From Hyalangium gracile (lineage in GTDB: Bacteria; Myxococcota; Myxococcia; Myxococcales; Myxococcaceae), in assembly GCF_020103725.1 (NCBI RefSeq), contig NZ_JAHXBG010000018.1:124001-188000 (forward strand): a stretch of 64,000 nt of DNA, read 5' to 3'. Each line of letters starts with the position of its first letter. The first letter of the stretch is position 1. The notes beneath the pieces are model-generated. The model made no database searches. It was not told the DNA's origin and saw nothing but the letters and a program-made list of their open reading frames with translations. The position numbers were made by a program, and so were the translations under genes. Positions 44,388 through 53,716 of this stretch are shown piece after piece.

Positions 44388-46013
44388 ATGGCATCCGAGC
44401 TCGAGCAGGAGGTCGCCCGTCGGCGCACCTTCGCGATTATCTCCCACCCCGACGCGGGTAAGACGACCCTCACCGAGAAGCTGCTGCTCTACGGTGGAGC
44501 CATCCACCTGGCCGGCAGCGTGAAGGCCAAGCGTGCGAGGCGTCACGCCACCAGCGACTGGATGGAGCTGGAGAAGGAGCGCGGCATCTCCGTCACCTCG
44601 TCCGTGCTCCAGTTCGTCTACCGCGACCACGCGGTGAACCTGCTGGACACCCCGGGCCACCAGGACTTCTCCGAGGACACCTACCGCACGCTGGCCGCCG
44701 CCGACGCCGCGGTGATGCTCATCGACGCGGCCAAGGGCGTGGAGCCGCAGACCAAGAAGCTCTTCAAGGTCTGCCGCATGCGCGGCATCCCCATCTTCAC
44801 CTTCGTCAACAAGCTGGACCGCTACGGCCGCGCGCCGCTCGACTTGATGGACGAGCTGGAGCAGGTGCTCGGCATCCGCTCCTACCCGATGAACTGGCCC
44901 ATCGGCATGGGCCCGGAGTTCCGGGGCGTGTATGACCGGCGGGCCAACGTGGTCCACGTCTTCAGCGCGGAGGGCAACCACGGCGAGAAGGAGGTGACCG
45001 AGCGCTCGGTGGCCCTGGACTCGCCGGAGATCCACTCGGTGCTCAACGAGCGCGAGATGGCGCAGCTCAAGGAGGACATCGAGCTGCTGGACGTGGGCGG
45101 CGACGAGTTCACCCGCGAGAAGAGCGACGCGGGCCTGCTGACGCCCATGTTCTTCGGCTCGGCGATGACCAACTTCGGCGTGCGGCCCTTCCTGGATGCC
45201 TTCCTGGACCTGGCGCCCGCGCCCACCCCGCGGCCGACGAAGGACGGCCCGCGGCAGCCCACCGCGCCGAAGTTCGCCGGCTTCATCTTCAAGATCCAGG
45301 CGAACATGGACCCGGCGCACCGCGACCGCATCGCCTTTCTGCGCGTGGTGTCCGGCCGGTACGTGAAGGGCATGAGCGCGCACCACTCGCGGCTGGGCAA
45401 GGAGGTGCGCCTGGCCAAGCCCAGCCAGTTCCTCGCCGCCGAGCGCACCGCCATCGAGGACGCGTGGCCGGGAGACGTCATCGGCCTGTTCGACCCGGGC
45501 CAGTACCGCATCGGGGACTCGCTGTCGGAGGAGCAGGGCGTCGTCTTCGAGAGCGTGCCGCGCTTCAGCCCCGAGCACTTCGCCGTGGTGCGCAGCAAGG
45601 ATCCGCTGCGCCGCAAGCAGATGGAGAAGGGGCTGGAGCAGCTCTCCGAGGAGGGCACGGTGCAGATCTTCCAGCAGCTCCAGATGGGCATGAAGGACCC
45701 CATCGTGGGCGTGGTGGGCGCGCTCCAGTTCGAGGTGCTCCAGTACCGGCTCGAGCACGAGTACGGGGCGAAGATCGCCCTGGACAAGCTGCCCTTCAGC
45801 CACGCGCGCTGGGTGCTGGGCCCCAACTTCGACCCGAAGGCCTTCGACTGGGAGGGCAACCGGCAGACGGTGCAGGACCGCGACGGCCTGCCGCTGGTGC
45901 TCTTCCGCGATGACTGGGCGCTGCAGCACGCCGAGGAGAAGCACCCGGAGCTGAAGTTCCTCAACGAGGCGCCCCAGCTCCACCAGGTGGCCCAGTTCGC
46001 CACCGGGACCTGA
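44388..46013 (+). CDS. prfC: Peptide chain release factor 3
   Basis: 541 residues. The GTPase motifs are G1 [14 protein letters not shown]3 DTPGHQDF and G4 NKLDR. RF3-specific [18 protein letters not shown] and VDLFDPGQ-like ([13 protein letters not shown]) blocks are present, and the C-terminal domain III ([16 protein letters not shown]) is complete. RF3 recycles RF1/RF2 from the ribosome. The ATG at 44388 has no good ribosome site. It is not in an operon; a hairpin terminator follows. Confidence 0.97.
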   Translation: MASELEQEVARRRTFAIISHPDAGKTTLTEKLLLYGGAIHLAGSVKAKRARRHATSDWMELEKERGISVTSSVLQFVYRDHAVNLLDTPGHQDFSEDTYRTLAAADAAVMLIDAAKGVEPQTKKLFKVCRMRGIPIFTFVNKLDRYGRAPLDLMDELEQVLGIRSYPMNWPIGMGPEFRGVYDRRANVVHVFSAEGNHGEKEVTERSVALDSPEIHSVLNEREMAQLKEDIELLDVGGDEFTREKSDAGLLTPMFFGSAMTNFGVRPFLDAFLDLAPAPTPRPTKDGPRQPTAPKFAGFIFKIQANMDPAHRDRIAFLRVVSGRYVKGMSAHHSRLGKEVRLAKPSQFLAAERTAIEDAWPGDVIGLFDPGQYRIGDSLSEEQGVVFESVPRFSPEHFAVVRSKDPLRRKQMEKGLEQLSEEGTVQIFQQLQMGMKDPIVGVVGALQFEVLQYRLEHEYGAKIALDKLPFSHARWVLGPNFDPKAFDWEGNRQTVQDRDGLPLVLFRDDWALQHAEEKHPELKFLNEAPQLHQVAQFATGT

Positions 46014-46058
46014 GACGCCCCCAGCGCCACTCACGACCTGCCAGGTAGGATGAGCCAG

Positions 46059-46090
46059 GGCCTGCCCTCTGATGGAGGGCGGGCCTTCGT
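46059..46090 (+). terminator. Probable prfC terminator
   Basis: GGCCTGCCCTC and GAGGGCGGGCC make an 11-bp stem with one G-T pair and a five-base loop, followed by TTCGT. Confidence 0.6.
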
Positions 46091-46143
46091 GCGTCATTCG
46101 TGCTGGCCATGGCCAACCTGACGGGTTAGATTGCTTCCTGCCT

Positions 46144-46159
46144 ACCTGACAGGTCAGGT
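46144..46159. promoter_or_regulatory. Inverted repeat before the kinase gene
   Basis: ACCTGAC and GTCAGGT are separated by AG. Related blocks lie upstream (AACCTGACGGGTT at 46115-46127; ACCTGCCAGGT at 46036-46046). They may be operator sites for the kinase gene 17 bases downstream. Confidence 0.45.
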
Positions 46160-46175
46160 GGCGGAGGCGAGCACC

Positions 46176-47156
46176 ATGTCAACGGAGTACATGCCGCACC
46201 CGGTCGCGCTGGTCGCGGGGGAGCGAGTGGGAGAGTGCGTCATCCGCAGGAGAGTGGGGGCGGGCTCGTTCGGCGCCGTCTACCTCGTGGACTGCGAAGG
46301 GGACCCCTTCGCGATCAAGTTCGCCCTGCGCCGGCCGGAGAGCGATGACCTGAACCAGACCGGGGCCCGGCTGCGCAAGGAGATGGCGAGCCTGCTGCAG
46401 ATCCGGCACCCCAACATCGTGCGCACCTACGGCTATGGGCGCTGGCCGCACCCGAAGAAGGGCTACCCCTATCTATTGATGGACTACGTGGACGGGCCGA
46501 CGCTCCACGTCTGGCGAAGGCAGGTGGCGCCCACGTTCCGGCAGGTGCTCGAGCTGTTCTGCACGATGGCGCGGGTGATGGACGTGCTCGACCAGGCGCA
46601 GGTCCGGCACCGGGACGTGAAGGGGGCCAACATCCTCGTGCGCCCCAGCGATGGGCAGCCGGTGCTGGTGGACTTCGGGTCCGCGCACTACGCGGCAGGG
46701 GTCCGGCTGACGGAGGGCCCGCTGGCACCGGCCACGCCGCACTACCGCACGCCGGAGTCGCTCCGCTTCCACCGCCACAACTACCGCAACCCCGAGGCGC
46801 ACTACCTCTCCCAGCTCACGGATGACCTCTACTCCCTGGGCGTGACGCTGTACGAGGCGCTGGTCGGGCGCGCGCCGTTCTCGCTGGATCTGCCTCGGGA
46901 GATCCTCAACATCGAGATCGAGCAGCGGGTGCCGCCTCCGCTGTCGAAGTTCGATGAGCGCATCCCCGCGTCCGTGAGCCAGGTGGTCCTGCGGCTGCTC
47001 TCGAAGCGGCCCGAGGACCGGCACCAGACGGGGCAGGCCCTGTACGACGACCTCCAGGCCCTGCTGAAGAGCGTTGGGGCCTTGCTGGACGAGCGGGTCC
47101 TCGTCCAGCCGGTGGACCTCGTCAGCACCGAGGACGATGAGGACGACGAGGAGTGA
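46176..47156 (+). CDS. Eukaryote-like Ser/Thr protein kinase, soluble
   Basis: 326 residues. The kinase domain has GAGSFGAVYLV, the lysine in FAIKFAL, HRDVKGANILV and DFGSAH, followed by a TPHYRTPESL activation segment. It ends soon after the kinase domain with an acidic STEDDEDDEE tail; no membrane helix or sensor domain is present. ATG 46176 follows GGAGG. Such kinases are numerous in myxobacteria; substrate unknown. Confidence 0.93.
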   Translation: MSTEYMPHPVALVAGERVGECVIRRRVGAGSFGAVYLVDCEGDPFAIKFALRRPESDDLNQTGARLRKEMASLLQIRHPNIVRTYGYGRWPHPKKGYPYLLMDYVDGPTLHVWRRQVAPTFRQVLELFCTMARVMDVLDQAQVRHRDVKGANILVRPSDGQPVLVDFGSAHYAAGVRLTEGPLAPATPHYRTPESLRFHRHNYRNPEAHYLSQLTDDLYSLGVTLYEALVGRAPFSLDLPREILNIEIEQRVPPPLSKFDERIPASVSQVVLRLLSKRPEDRHQTGQALYDDLQALLKSVGALLDERVLVQPVDLVSTEDDEDDEE

Positions 47157-47174
47157 GCCGCGAGGCGGGGCGGC

Positions 47175-47717
47175 TCACTTGAAGGGCACCACGGTGCCGC
47201 CGCGGTGCGCGGAGTCCCTCAGCACCAGCCCCTCCTTGAAGAGGCGCGCGGCCTTGGGGCCGACCAGGAAGTCCTTCGGGTCGCCCTTGCGGTAGGTCTT
47301 CTTCAGGTACTCGTCGATCTCCCGGAACAGGCGCCGGAAGCGGTCCGGCGCCGCGTCCCGGCGGCCCGTCTGCGGGGTGACGTCCAGCTCCGCCCAGAGC
47401 ATCCCGCTGACCAGCTCGCCCTCCTCGTTCGTCCGGCAGCGCTCGAGGAAGATGACGGGCGAGCGCACCTCGTCGATGCGCCAGGCGCCCTTGTCCGGCC
47501 CGCGCTTCACCTTGTCCACGATGGCGGCGCCGATCTCGCTCGCCACGAGGTACAGGTCCTCCTCGGGCAGCCGGGGGACGTTCTCCTCGCTGGCTCGGAA
47601 GGCCTCCCAGCCCGCAGGGACGCGCCGGGGGTACACCTCCAGCACGAAGCGCTCGAGGAAGCGGAAGAAGGCGACCTCGTCCTCGGGCGCCATGAAGAAC
47701 TTCTGTACGGTGGCCAT
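47175..47717 (-). CDS. Unrecognised 180-residue soluble protein
   Basis: I recognise no domain. The protein begins MATVQKFFMAPEDEVAFFRF, has a central strand-rich region with SPVIFLERCRTNEEGELVSGMLW, and a basic helical segment FRRLFREIDEYLKKTYRKGD before a Gly/Arg-rich end. It has no signal peptide or membrane segment. The start ATG 47717 is the first good one. It is convergent with the kinase and divergent from the M32 peptidase. Confidence 0.7.
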   Translation of the reverse strand: MATVQKFFMAPEDEVAFFRFLERFVLEVYPRRVPAGWEAFRASEENVPRLPEEDLYLVASEIGAAIVDKVKRGPDKGAWRIDEVRSPVIFLERCRTNEEGELVSGMLWAELDVTPQTGRRDAAPDRFRRLFREIDEYLKKTYRKGDPKDFLVGPKAARLFKEGLVLRDSAHRGGTVVPFK

Positions 47718-47772
47718 GGCGCGGCAAGGTACCACTGCACGCGCTGCCCGGGATGGCTTAGAACCAGGGCCC

Positions 47773-49275
47773 ATGGAACGCACCTTCCCCTCGCTGCTGG
47801 CCCGGATGCAGGAACTCAAGGACCTGCAGGGCGTCATCGGCCTGGCCACCTGGGACCAGGAGACGTACATGCCCGCCAAGGCGGATGACGCGCGGGCGCA
47901 CCAGCTCTCCACGCTCCAGGGGCTCCACCACGAGCGGCTGGTGGACCCGCGGCTGGGCGAGGTGCTCGCGTGGGCCGCCATGCAGCCAGACCTCGACGCG
48001 GACCAGCGCGCCATGGTGCGGGTGCTCTCCCACGAGCGGGACCGTGCCGTCCGGGTGCCCCACGCCCTGGTGAAGGCGCTGGCCGAGGCGCAGAGCCGCG
48101 CGCTGGCGGCCTGGCGGCAGGCTCGCAAGGAGAAGCGCTTCGCCCTCTTCCAGCCCGCGCTCGCGCGCATCCTGGAGCTGCGGCGCGAGCAGGCCGACGC
48201 CTATGGCCACGAGGGCGAGCGGTATGACGCGCTCCTGGAGGGCTACGAGCCCGGCATGCGCGTGGAGCGGCTCACCCCGGTGCTGACGGCGCTGCGCGAC
48301 GCGCTCATCCCCATGGTGGCCGCCATCGCCGCCGCGCCTCGGAAGGTGCCGGATCTGTTCGAAGGTCGTCACTTCGATGGAGAGGCCCAGTGGCGCTTCA
48401 CCCTGCGGCTGCTCGAGGCGGTGGGCTTCGATCTGGAGGCGGGCCGGCAGGACCGGAGCATCCACCCGTTCACCGGGGGCACCCACCCGCTGGACGTGCG
48501 CCTCACCACGCGCATCGACGAGTCCAACCCGCTCAACGCGCTCTTCAGCACCATCCACGAGGCGGGCCACGGGCTCTACGAGCAGGGCTTCGCCGAGGCC
48601 CACTACCGCACGCCGCTGGCGGCGGCTCCCTCCATGGGCCTGCACGAGTCCCAGTCACGCCTCTGGGAGAACGTGGTGGGCCGCGGCCGCGCCTTCTGGG
48701 AGCACTTCTACCCCTCGCTGAGGGAGACGTTCCCCCAGGCGCTCGCCGGCGTGGACCTGGACACGTTCCACACCGCGGCGAACCGCGTGAGCCCCTCGCT
48801 CATCCGCACCGAGGCGGACGAGGTGACGTACAACCTGCACATCGTCCTGCGCTACGAGCTGGAGCTGCTGCTCATCCACGATCGGCTGCCGCTGGCGGAC
48901 GTGCCCGCGGCGTGGAACGAGCGCATGCGGCGCTACCTGGGCGTCACTCCGCCGGATGACACGCTGGGCGTGCTCCAGGACATCCACTGGGCCTGGGGCG
49001 AGTTCGGCTACTTCCCCACGTACGCGCTCGGCAACCTCTACTCGGCGTCGCTCTACCGCGCCGCCGAGCGGGCCCTGCCGGACCTCACCGAGCGCATCCG
49101 TCGCGGCGAGCTGCTGTCGCTGCGTGACTGGCTGCGCACGCACGTGCACCGCCAGGGCTTCCGCCTGCCCGCGGAGGAACTCATCCACCAGGTGACGGGC
49201 CGAGGCCTCACGGACGTGGACTTCCTGCAGTACCTGCGTGGCAAGTACAGCGCGCTGTACGGCACCTCGCTGTGA
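47773..49275 (+). CDS. M32-family metallocarboxypeptidase
   Basis: 500 residues, the usual length. The zinc-binding HEAGH lies in [15 protein letters not shown], and a nearby third ligand region [12 protein letters not shown] follows, both diagnostic for M32 (Taq carboxypeptidase). It trims C-terminal residues, not Pro, from peptides in the cytoplasm. The N terminus [11 protein letters not shown] matches the family. ATG 47773 has a GGGCC-like weak ribosome site. Confidence 0.95.
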   Translation: MERTFPSLLARMQELKDLQGVIGLATWDQETYMPAKADDARAHQLSTLQGLHHERLVDPRLGEVLAWAAMQPDLDADQRAMVRVLSHERDRAVRVPHALVKALAEAQSRALAAWRQARKEKRFALFQPALARILELRREQADAYGHEGERYDALLEGYEPGMRVERLTPVLTALRDALIPMVAAIAAAPRKVPDLFEGRHFDGEAQWRFTLRLLEAVGFDLEAGRQDRSIHPFTGGTHPLDVRLTTRIDESNPLNALFSTIHEAGHGLYEQGFAEAHYRTPLAAAPSMGLHESQSRLWENVVGRGRAFWEHFYPSLRETFPQALAGVDLDTFHTAANRVSPSLIRTEADEVTYNLHIVLRYELELLLIHDRLPLADVPAAWNERMRRYLGVTPPDDTLGVLQDIHWAWGEFGYFPTYALGNLYSASLYRAAERALPDLTERIRRGELLSLRDWLRTHVHRQGFRLPAEELIHQVTGRGLTDVDFLQYLRGKYSALYGTSL

Positions 49276-49292
49276 GGTGAAGCCTCAGCGCC

Positions 49293-49646
49293 TCAGGTCG
49301 CGAACAGCAGCAGCCGGCAGGCCTGCGCCAGGAACAGCGCATCCCGCGCGAGCCCCGCGCTGGCCGCGTTGGTGTCCAGCCACGCCGTGCGCGCCACCTG
49401 GCTGCCCAGCTCGAAGCAGATGCTCGCCGTGCGCCGAGCCAGCACGCTGTCCTTCTGAAGCGCGCGCGCGTTCAGCTCACACAGCTCCGCACACTGCCGG
49501 AGCAGGCGTACCGTGTCGCTATCCGCCGCGTGGCCCTCGGATACCAGCCTCGCCACGCCCGCCTCGCAGGAGGCCTGGCAGCGCAGGCTGGCATTGATGC
49601 AGTGAGTGATGTCCGACCTCGCCACGCCCGTTCTCGCACCCGTCAT
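49293..49646 (-). CDS. Four-helix-bundle cysteine protein (DUF326-like)
   Basis: 117 residues from ATG 49646, preceded by GGAGG. The pattern is a Cys-rich helical bundle: HCINASLRCQASC, LLRQCAELCELNARAL and FLAQACRLLL. DUF326 members of this kind bind copper in the cell or periplasm; here fewer cysteines are present than in the copper-storage proteins. No signal peptide is visible. An upstream ATG at 49778 is also open but has weak coding character. Confidence 0.7.
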   Translation of the reverse strand: MTGARTGVARSDITHCINASLRCQASCEAGVARLVSEGHAADSDTVRLLRQCAELCELNARALQKDSVLARRTASICFELGSQVARTAWLDTNAASAGLARDALFLAQACRLLLFAT

Positions 49647-49959
49647 GCCGGCCACCTCCACAGCGGACCCAAAGCTATGCATGGCATCCCGCGTCGCAAC
49701 TGGCTCCGATCGGAGCACGCCCGCATCGCCCGGGCTTCTGATCGCTGGTGGATGCTTCCGCCTGGCCACCTCGCTCACCCTCGTCCCACTCCCGGTTGAA
49801 GAGTACGCGCAGGCTCACACCGAGCCCCCTGGCCCGATCTCCGAGAAACTCCGGGAAACAGCGAATGCCCGGTGGCTGTCCCGTAGTGGCGCACCGGGGA
49901 CTGTTGATGACGGACACTCCACCGGTGGTGCGTGACGGGGCGAGGCGGGCGCTCGAGCG
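49647..49959. other. Intergenic region, four-helix protein / RNase D
   Basis: The 313 bases carry the promoter of the four-helix gene and the 3' end of the RNase D transcript. A weak complementarity (GCGCACCGG with CCGGTGGTGCG, near 49890-49935) could be a terminator. Nothing else is seen. Confidence 0.3.
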
Positions 49960-51138
49960 CTAGAGCAGGCTCTGCGGCGCGGGGAACTGGGCGAGCAGGG
50001 CGAGCAGCTCCGCGCCATAGAGCCGCACCCGCTTCTCGCCGAACCAGGGGACCTTGGCCAGCTCCTCCACGTTGCGCGGCGGCACCGCGGCGAGCACGTC
50101 CATCACCGGGTTGGGCAGCACCACGGAGGGCGTCACCTTGCGCGCCGTCGCCTTCTCCGAGCGGAACGCCTTGAGCGCGTCCTCGCGCTTGCGGCGGTTC
50201 GGATCGCGGCTGCCCTCCTTCGCCTCGCGCTCGGGCTTCAGCTCGCCGCGACGGGACTGCTCCGACAGCTCCCGGACGGTGGCGAGCACCTGCTCGCCAT
50301 GCTCGCGCACGAAGGCGCCGCGCACGCCCGCGGCCCGCGCCAGCTCCCGAGGGTTGGTGGGCAGCTTCACGGCGATGTCCGCGATGGCCATGTTGGAGAG
50401 CATCCGCCCCATGGGGACGTTCGCCTTCTCGGCCCACTCCAGGCGCTTGCGGTGGAGCGCGTGCGCGATGGCCGTGGCCAGCGTCAGCTGCGCCGGTGAC
50501 AGCCCCGAGCGTGGCAGCTTCGGCTTGAAGTCCGCGCCCACGTCCGGGCGGACCGCGGCCTCCTCGCACATGCGCGCGCAGTCCAGCAGCACCTCCTCGA
50601 GGATGTCCGCCTTGTCGCACGCCTCGCGAACCTGCCGGCCCAGCTCGCACAGGTAGCGCACGTCGTTGGCGATGTACTCGCGCATCTCTGGCGGCAGCGG
50701 CCGCAGCGAGAAGTCCGACTGCTGGTGCTCCTTGGGCAGCTCCACGCCCAGGCGCTCCCGGGCGATGTCCGCCAGGCCCACCTTCGGCCAGCCGAGCAGC
50801 GTGGCCGCCCGGTGGGTATCGAAGAGGCCCTGCACCCGCACGCCCACCTCCGCCAGGTACTGCAAGTCCCCCTGCGCGGCGTGGAAGAACTTGGTGCGCG
50901 CCGGGTCGGCCATCAGGGGCGCGAGCAGGCCCGCCTCGACTCCGGGGACGAGCGTGTCGAAGAGGAAGACGTCCGTGTCGGTGCCCAGCTGGAGGAAGCA
51001 GAGCCGGGCCCGGAAGGCGTGCATGGCGTCGGCTTCCAGGTCCACCGCCAGCTCGCGAGCCTCCTCCAGCTTCCGGGCGGCGGCCTGGGCCCCTGCTGTG
51101 TCCACGACATCTACTGCACCCTGGGGAAAGGTCGGCAT
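49960..51138 (-). CDS. rnd: Ribonuclease D
   Basis: 392 residues. The DEDD exonuclease motifs are DLEADAMHAF, HAAQGDLQYLA and a final Asp in YIANDVRYL. Two HRDC-like helical domains follow (about 200-280 and 310-392, with a basic linker KEGSRDPNRRKRED). RNase D trims tRNA 3' ends. The ORF open further upstream runs antisense to ttcA and is not part of the gene; ATG 51138 is chosen. It is divergent from ttcA. Confidence 0.92.
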   Translation of the reverse strand: MPTFPQGAVDVVDTAGAQAAARKLEEARELAVDLEADAMHAFRARLCFLQLGTDTDVFLFDTLVPGVEAGLLAPLMADPARTKFFHAAQGDLQYLAEVGVRVQGLFDTHRAATLLGWPKVGLADIARERLGVELPKEHQQSDFSLRPLPPEMREYIANDVRYLCELGRQVREACDKADILEEVLLDCARMCEEAAVRPDVGADFKPKLPRSGLSPAQLTLATAIAHALHRKRLEWAEKANVPMGRMLSNMAIADIAVKLPTNPRELARAAGVRGAFVREHGEQVLATVRELSEQSRRGELKPEREAKEGSRDPNRRKREDALKAFRSEKATARKVTPSVVLPNPVMDVLAAVPPRNVEELAKVPWFGEKRVRLYGAELLALLAQFPAPQSLL

Positions 51139-51216
51139 CGGGGCGGGCAGGCTAGCGGACCGGGAACTGTACGTGTGACGTGTTTTTTCCCCGGCCGTCG
51201 GTAGGATGGGCACGCC

Positions 51217-52059
51217 ATGAGTGACATCCAACGGCTGGAGAAGAACCTGCTCGGTCACGTGGGGAGAGCCATCTCCGACTACGGCCTCATCCAGGAGGGC
51301 GACCGCATCATGGTCGGGGTGTCCGGTGGCAAGGACTCCTACACGCTCCTGTACCTGCTGCGAGAGCTCCAGCGCCGCGCCCCCGTGCGCTTCGATTTGC
51401 TGGCAGTGAATCTGGACCAGGGCCACCCCGGCTTCCCGGCGGACAAGCTGGAGGCGTACTTCCAGCGCGAGGGCTACGCCTACAAGATGCTCAAGGAGGA
51501 CACCTACAGCATCGTCCTCGAGAAGACGCCGCCCGGGAAGACGCAGTGCACGGTCTGCTCGCGGCTGCGCCGGGGCATCCTCTATACGGCGGCGGTGGAG
51601 CTGGGCTGCACGAAGATTGCCCTGGGGCACCACCGGGACGATCTCATCCACACGCTGCTGCTGAACCTCTTCTTCGCCGGCTCGCTCAAGGCGATGCCGC
51701 CGGTGCTCAAGAGCGACGACGGGCGCAACACCGTCATCCGCCCGCTGTGCTACGCGCCGGAGAAGGACATCGCCCGGTTCGCCGAGCTCATGCAGTTCCC
51801 CATTATCCCCTGCGACTTGTGCGGCACGCAGGAGAACCTGCAGCGCAAGCGCATGCAGAAGCTGGTGGAGGACCTTGGCAAGGAAATTCCGAATGTGCGC
51901 CAGAGCATCCTCTCGGCGATGAGCAACGTCCGGCCCAGCCACCTGATGGATCGAAACCTCTTCGATTTTCTGTCGCCGGATGCGAAGGAAGAGGCCGCCA
52001 ACCCCAACCCCCCTACCCAGGAAGGGAGCGTCAGCCCATGGCTCGAGAGCAGGCCCTGA
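51217..52059 (+). CDS. ttcA: tRNA 2-thiocytidine synthetase TtcA
   Basis: 280 residues. The PP-loop is SGGKDS (in [16 protein letters not shown]), with two CxxC pairs in [12 protein letters not shown] and PCDLCGTQ that ligate the Fe-S cluster. TtcA thiolates cytidine-32 of certain tRNAs. The tail (about 245-280) is Pro/Glu-rich and variable. It overlaps the TerB-like gene by 22 bases. Confidence 0.95.
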   Translation: MSDIQRLEKNLLGHVGRAISDYGLIQEGDRIMVGVSGGKDSYTLLYLLRELQRRAPVRFDLLAVNLDQGHPGFPADKLEAYFQREGYAYKMLKEDTYSIVLEKTPPGKTQCTVCSRLRRGILYTAAVELGCTKIALGHHRDDLIHTLLLNLFFAGSLKAMPPVLKSDDGRNTVIRPLCYAPEKDIARFAELMQFPIIPCDLCGTQENLQRKRMQKLVEDLGKEIPNVRQSILSAMSNVRPSHLMDRNLFDFLSPDAKEEAANPNPPTQEGSVSPWLESRP

Positions 52060-52868
52060 ACGCGCGCAAGCAGCGCAACGCCGCACTGGTGGAAGCCATG
52101 CTGCTGGCAGCCATGGCGGATGGCTCCGTCTCCCAGGTGGAGATCCGCGCCCTGCTGCGCCGGGTCATCGAGCGCCCGGAGTTCGAGGGCACCAAGCCCG
52201 ATGAGCTCAACGCGCTGGTGGAGAGCAGCGCCCAGCGGCTGTCCCAGGCGAAGGACCTCCAGGAGATCCTCACCTCGCTGCGCTCGCGGCTGCCGGACCA
52301 CAAGAACCGGATGCTGGCCTTCGGGCTGGCGGCGGCGGTGGCCTTCGCGGACCAGCGCGCCACGCGCATGGAGCTGGGCCTGTTGAAGACGATGCAGGCC
52401 GCGCTCGGCATCTCCGAGGACGAGGTGGCGCAGATCATCGACATCATCGAGCAGGGCGGCAGCCTGTCCGAGGCCCTGGGCGAGCCGCTGGAGCGGCTGT
52501 ACGCCGAGGTGATGGTGCTGGTGAGCGCGGCGGACGGCCAGCTCAAGGAGGCCGAGGCGCGGGCGCTGGTGGAGAGCTTCGCGGCCGATCCGCTCTTCCA
52601 CAACGTGAGCCCGGAGCGGGCCCAGGGCTTCGTGAGCGAGGCGGTGTCCGCGCTCGCCGTCGAGGGCCTGCCGCAGCGGCTGCACGTGCTGGCCCACGGG
52701 CTGGCCACGCACCCGCAGCGGCTGAAGGCCTACCGGCTGGCGACGAAGATCGCCCACGCCTCGGGCAAGGCCAGCGTCGCCGAGCAGCGCATCCTGGATC
52801 TGCTGCAGGCGACGTTCGGACTGGCGGATGACGAGGTGTCACGCCTCGATCAGGGCGCGGGAGCCTAG
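52038..52868 (+). CDS. TerB-like helical protein, two repeats
   Basis: 276 residues, all helical. Two TerB-like halves are suggested: [24 protein letters not shown] and [25 protein letters not shown]. The Asp-Gly turn is the metal-binding site in TerB. Its role is unknown; the 22-base overlap with ttcA and the 8-base gap to the next gene suggest an operon. ATG 52038 has GGGAG nine bases upstream. Confidence 0.82.
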   Translation: MAREQALNARKQRNAALVEAMLLAAMADGSVSQVEIRALLRRVIERPEFEGTKPDELNALVESSAQRLSQAKDLQEILTSLRSRLPDHKNRMLAFGLAAAVAFADQRATRMELGLLKTMQAALGISEDEVAQIIDIIEQGGSLSEALGEPLERLYAEVMVLVSAADGQLKEAEARALVESFAADPLFHNVSPERAQGFVSEAVSALAVEGLPQRLHVLAHGLATHPQRLKAYRLATKIAHASGKASVAEQRILDLLQATFGLADDEVSRLDQGAGA

Positions 52869-52876
52869 GCGGGCGT

Positions 52877-53701
52877 ATGTCCGTGAACGTTCCGAACTCG
52901 ACTCGCAACGCTTTCCGGTTCGTGCTGCCGCCCTCGCTGGGCAGCGAGAACGCCCGGGACCGGGCGGACAAGCTCGTCTCCTTCCTGCAGAACGCGCTGG
53001 GCAAGCCGGTGGAGGTGAGCGTGGCGGCCAGCTACGAGGCGCTGGCCAAGGACCTGCTCTCCGGCCGCGCGGACGCGGCGTGGGCGCCGCCCTTCGTGTG
53101 CGCGCGCACCGAGGCCATGGGCGTGCGGGTGCTGGTGCGCGGGGTGCGGCTGGGCATGTCCTCGTACCGGGCCGCGCTGGTGTGCCGGGCCGGCGCGCGG
53201 CTCTCGCTGGACCGCCTGAAGGGCACCACCGTGGCCTGGGTGGACCGGGACGCGGTGGCGGGCTACCTGCTGCCGGTGGCGTTCCTGAAGGCCCAGGGCG
53301 TGGAGCCGTCGCGCGTCTTCACCTCGCAGCTCTTCACCGGCTCGTACCGGGGGGCGCTGGAGGCGGTGCAGTCGGGGACGGCGGACGTGGCGGGGGTGTT
53401 CTGCCCGCCGGCCTCCACGGGGCTCTCCTTCAGCGCGGGCGTGGAGAAGGTGCTGGGGCCCAAGGCGGGCGACAAGTTCGAGCTCATCGCCTACACGGAG
53501 GAGGCGCCCAATGACGGGGTGCCCGTGGCGATGAGCGTGTCGCCCGAGCTGGCGAGCAAGCTGGAGTCGACGATGCTCGGGCTGGGCGAGTCCGAGGAGG
53601 GCAAGCACCTGCTGAAGAACGTCTTCAGCGCGGACCGCTTCGAGCCCGCCCCGCGCATGGGCTACCGCGCCCTGTACCGCGTGGCCCTGGCCAGCCTCTG
53701 A
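52877..53701 (+). CDS. PhnD-like binding protein without a signal peptide
   Basis: 274 residues of the phosphate/phosphonate periplasmic-binding fold: RFVLPPSLGSENARDRADKLVSFLQNALGKPVEV, a GRADAAWAPPFV block, then RLKGTTVAWVDRDAVAGYLLP and GTADVAGVF. No signal peptide or lipobox is present, so it is cytoplasmic and probably a ligand sensor, as free-standing PhnD-like domains can be. It follows the TerB-like gene in the likely ttcA operon. Confidence 0.82.
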   Translation: MSVNVPNSTRNAFRFVLPPSLGSENARDRADKLVSFLQNALGKPVEVSVAASYEALAKDLLSGRADAAWAPPFVCARTEAMGVRVLVRGVRLGMSSYRAALVCRAGARLSLDRLKGTTVAWVDRDAVAGYLLPVAFLKAQGVEPSRVFTSQLFTGSYRGALEAVQSGTADVAGVFCPPASTGLSFSAGVEKVLGPKAGDKFELIAYTEEAPNDGVPVAMSVSPELASKLESTMLGLGESEEGKHLLKNVFSADRFEPAPRMGYRALYRVALASL

Positions 53702-53716
53702 GTCCGGGCCAGGGGC

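Noticed and set aside
49960-52086. 708-residue fusion containing RNase D
   Set aside because: The first 316 codons are antisense to ttcA. RNase D starts at 51138.
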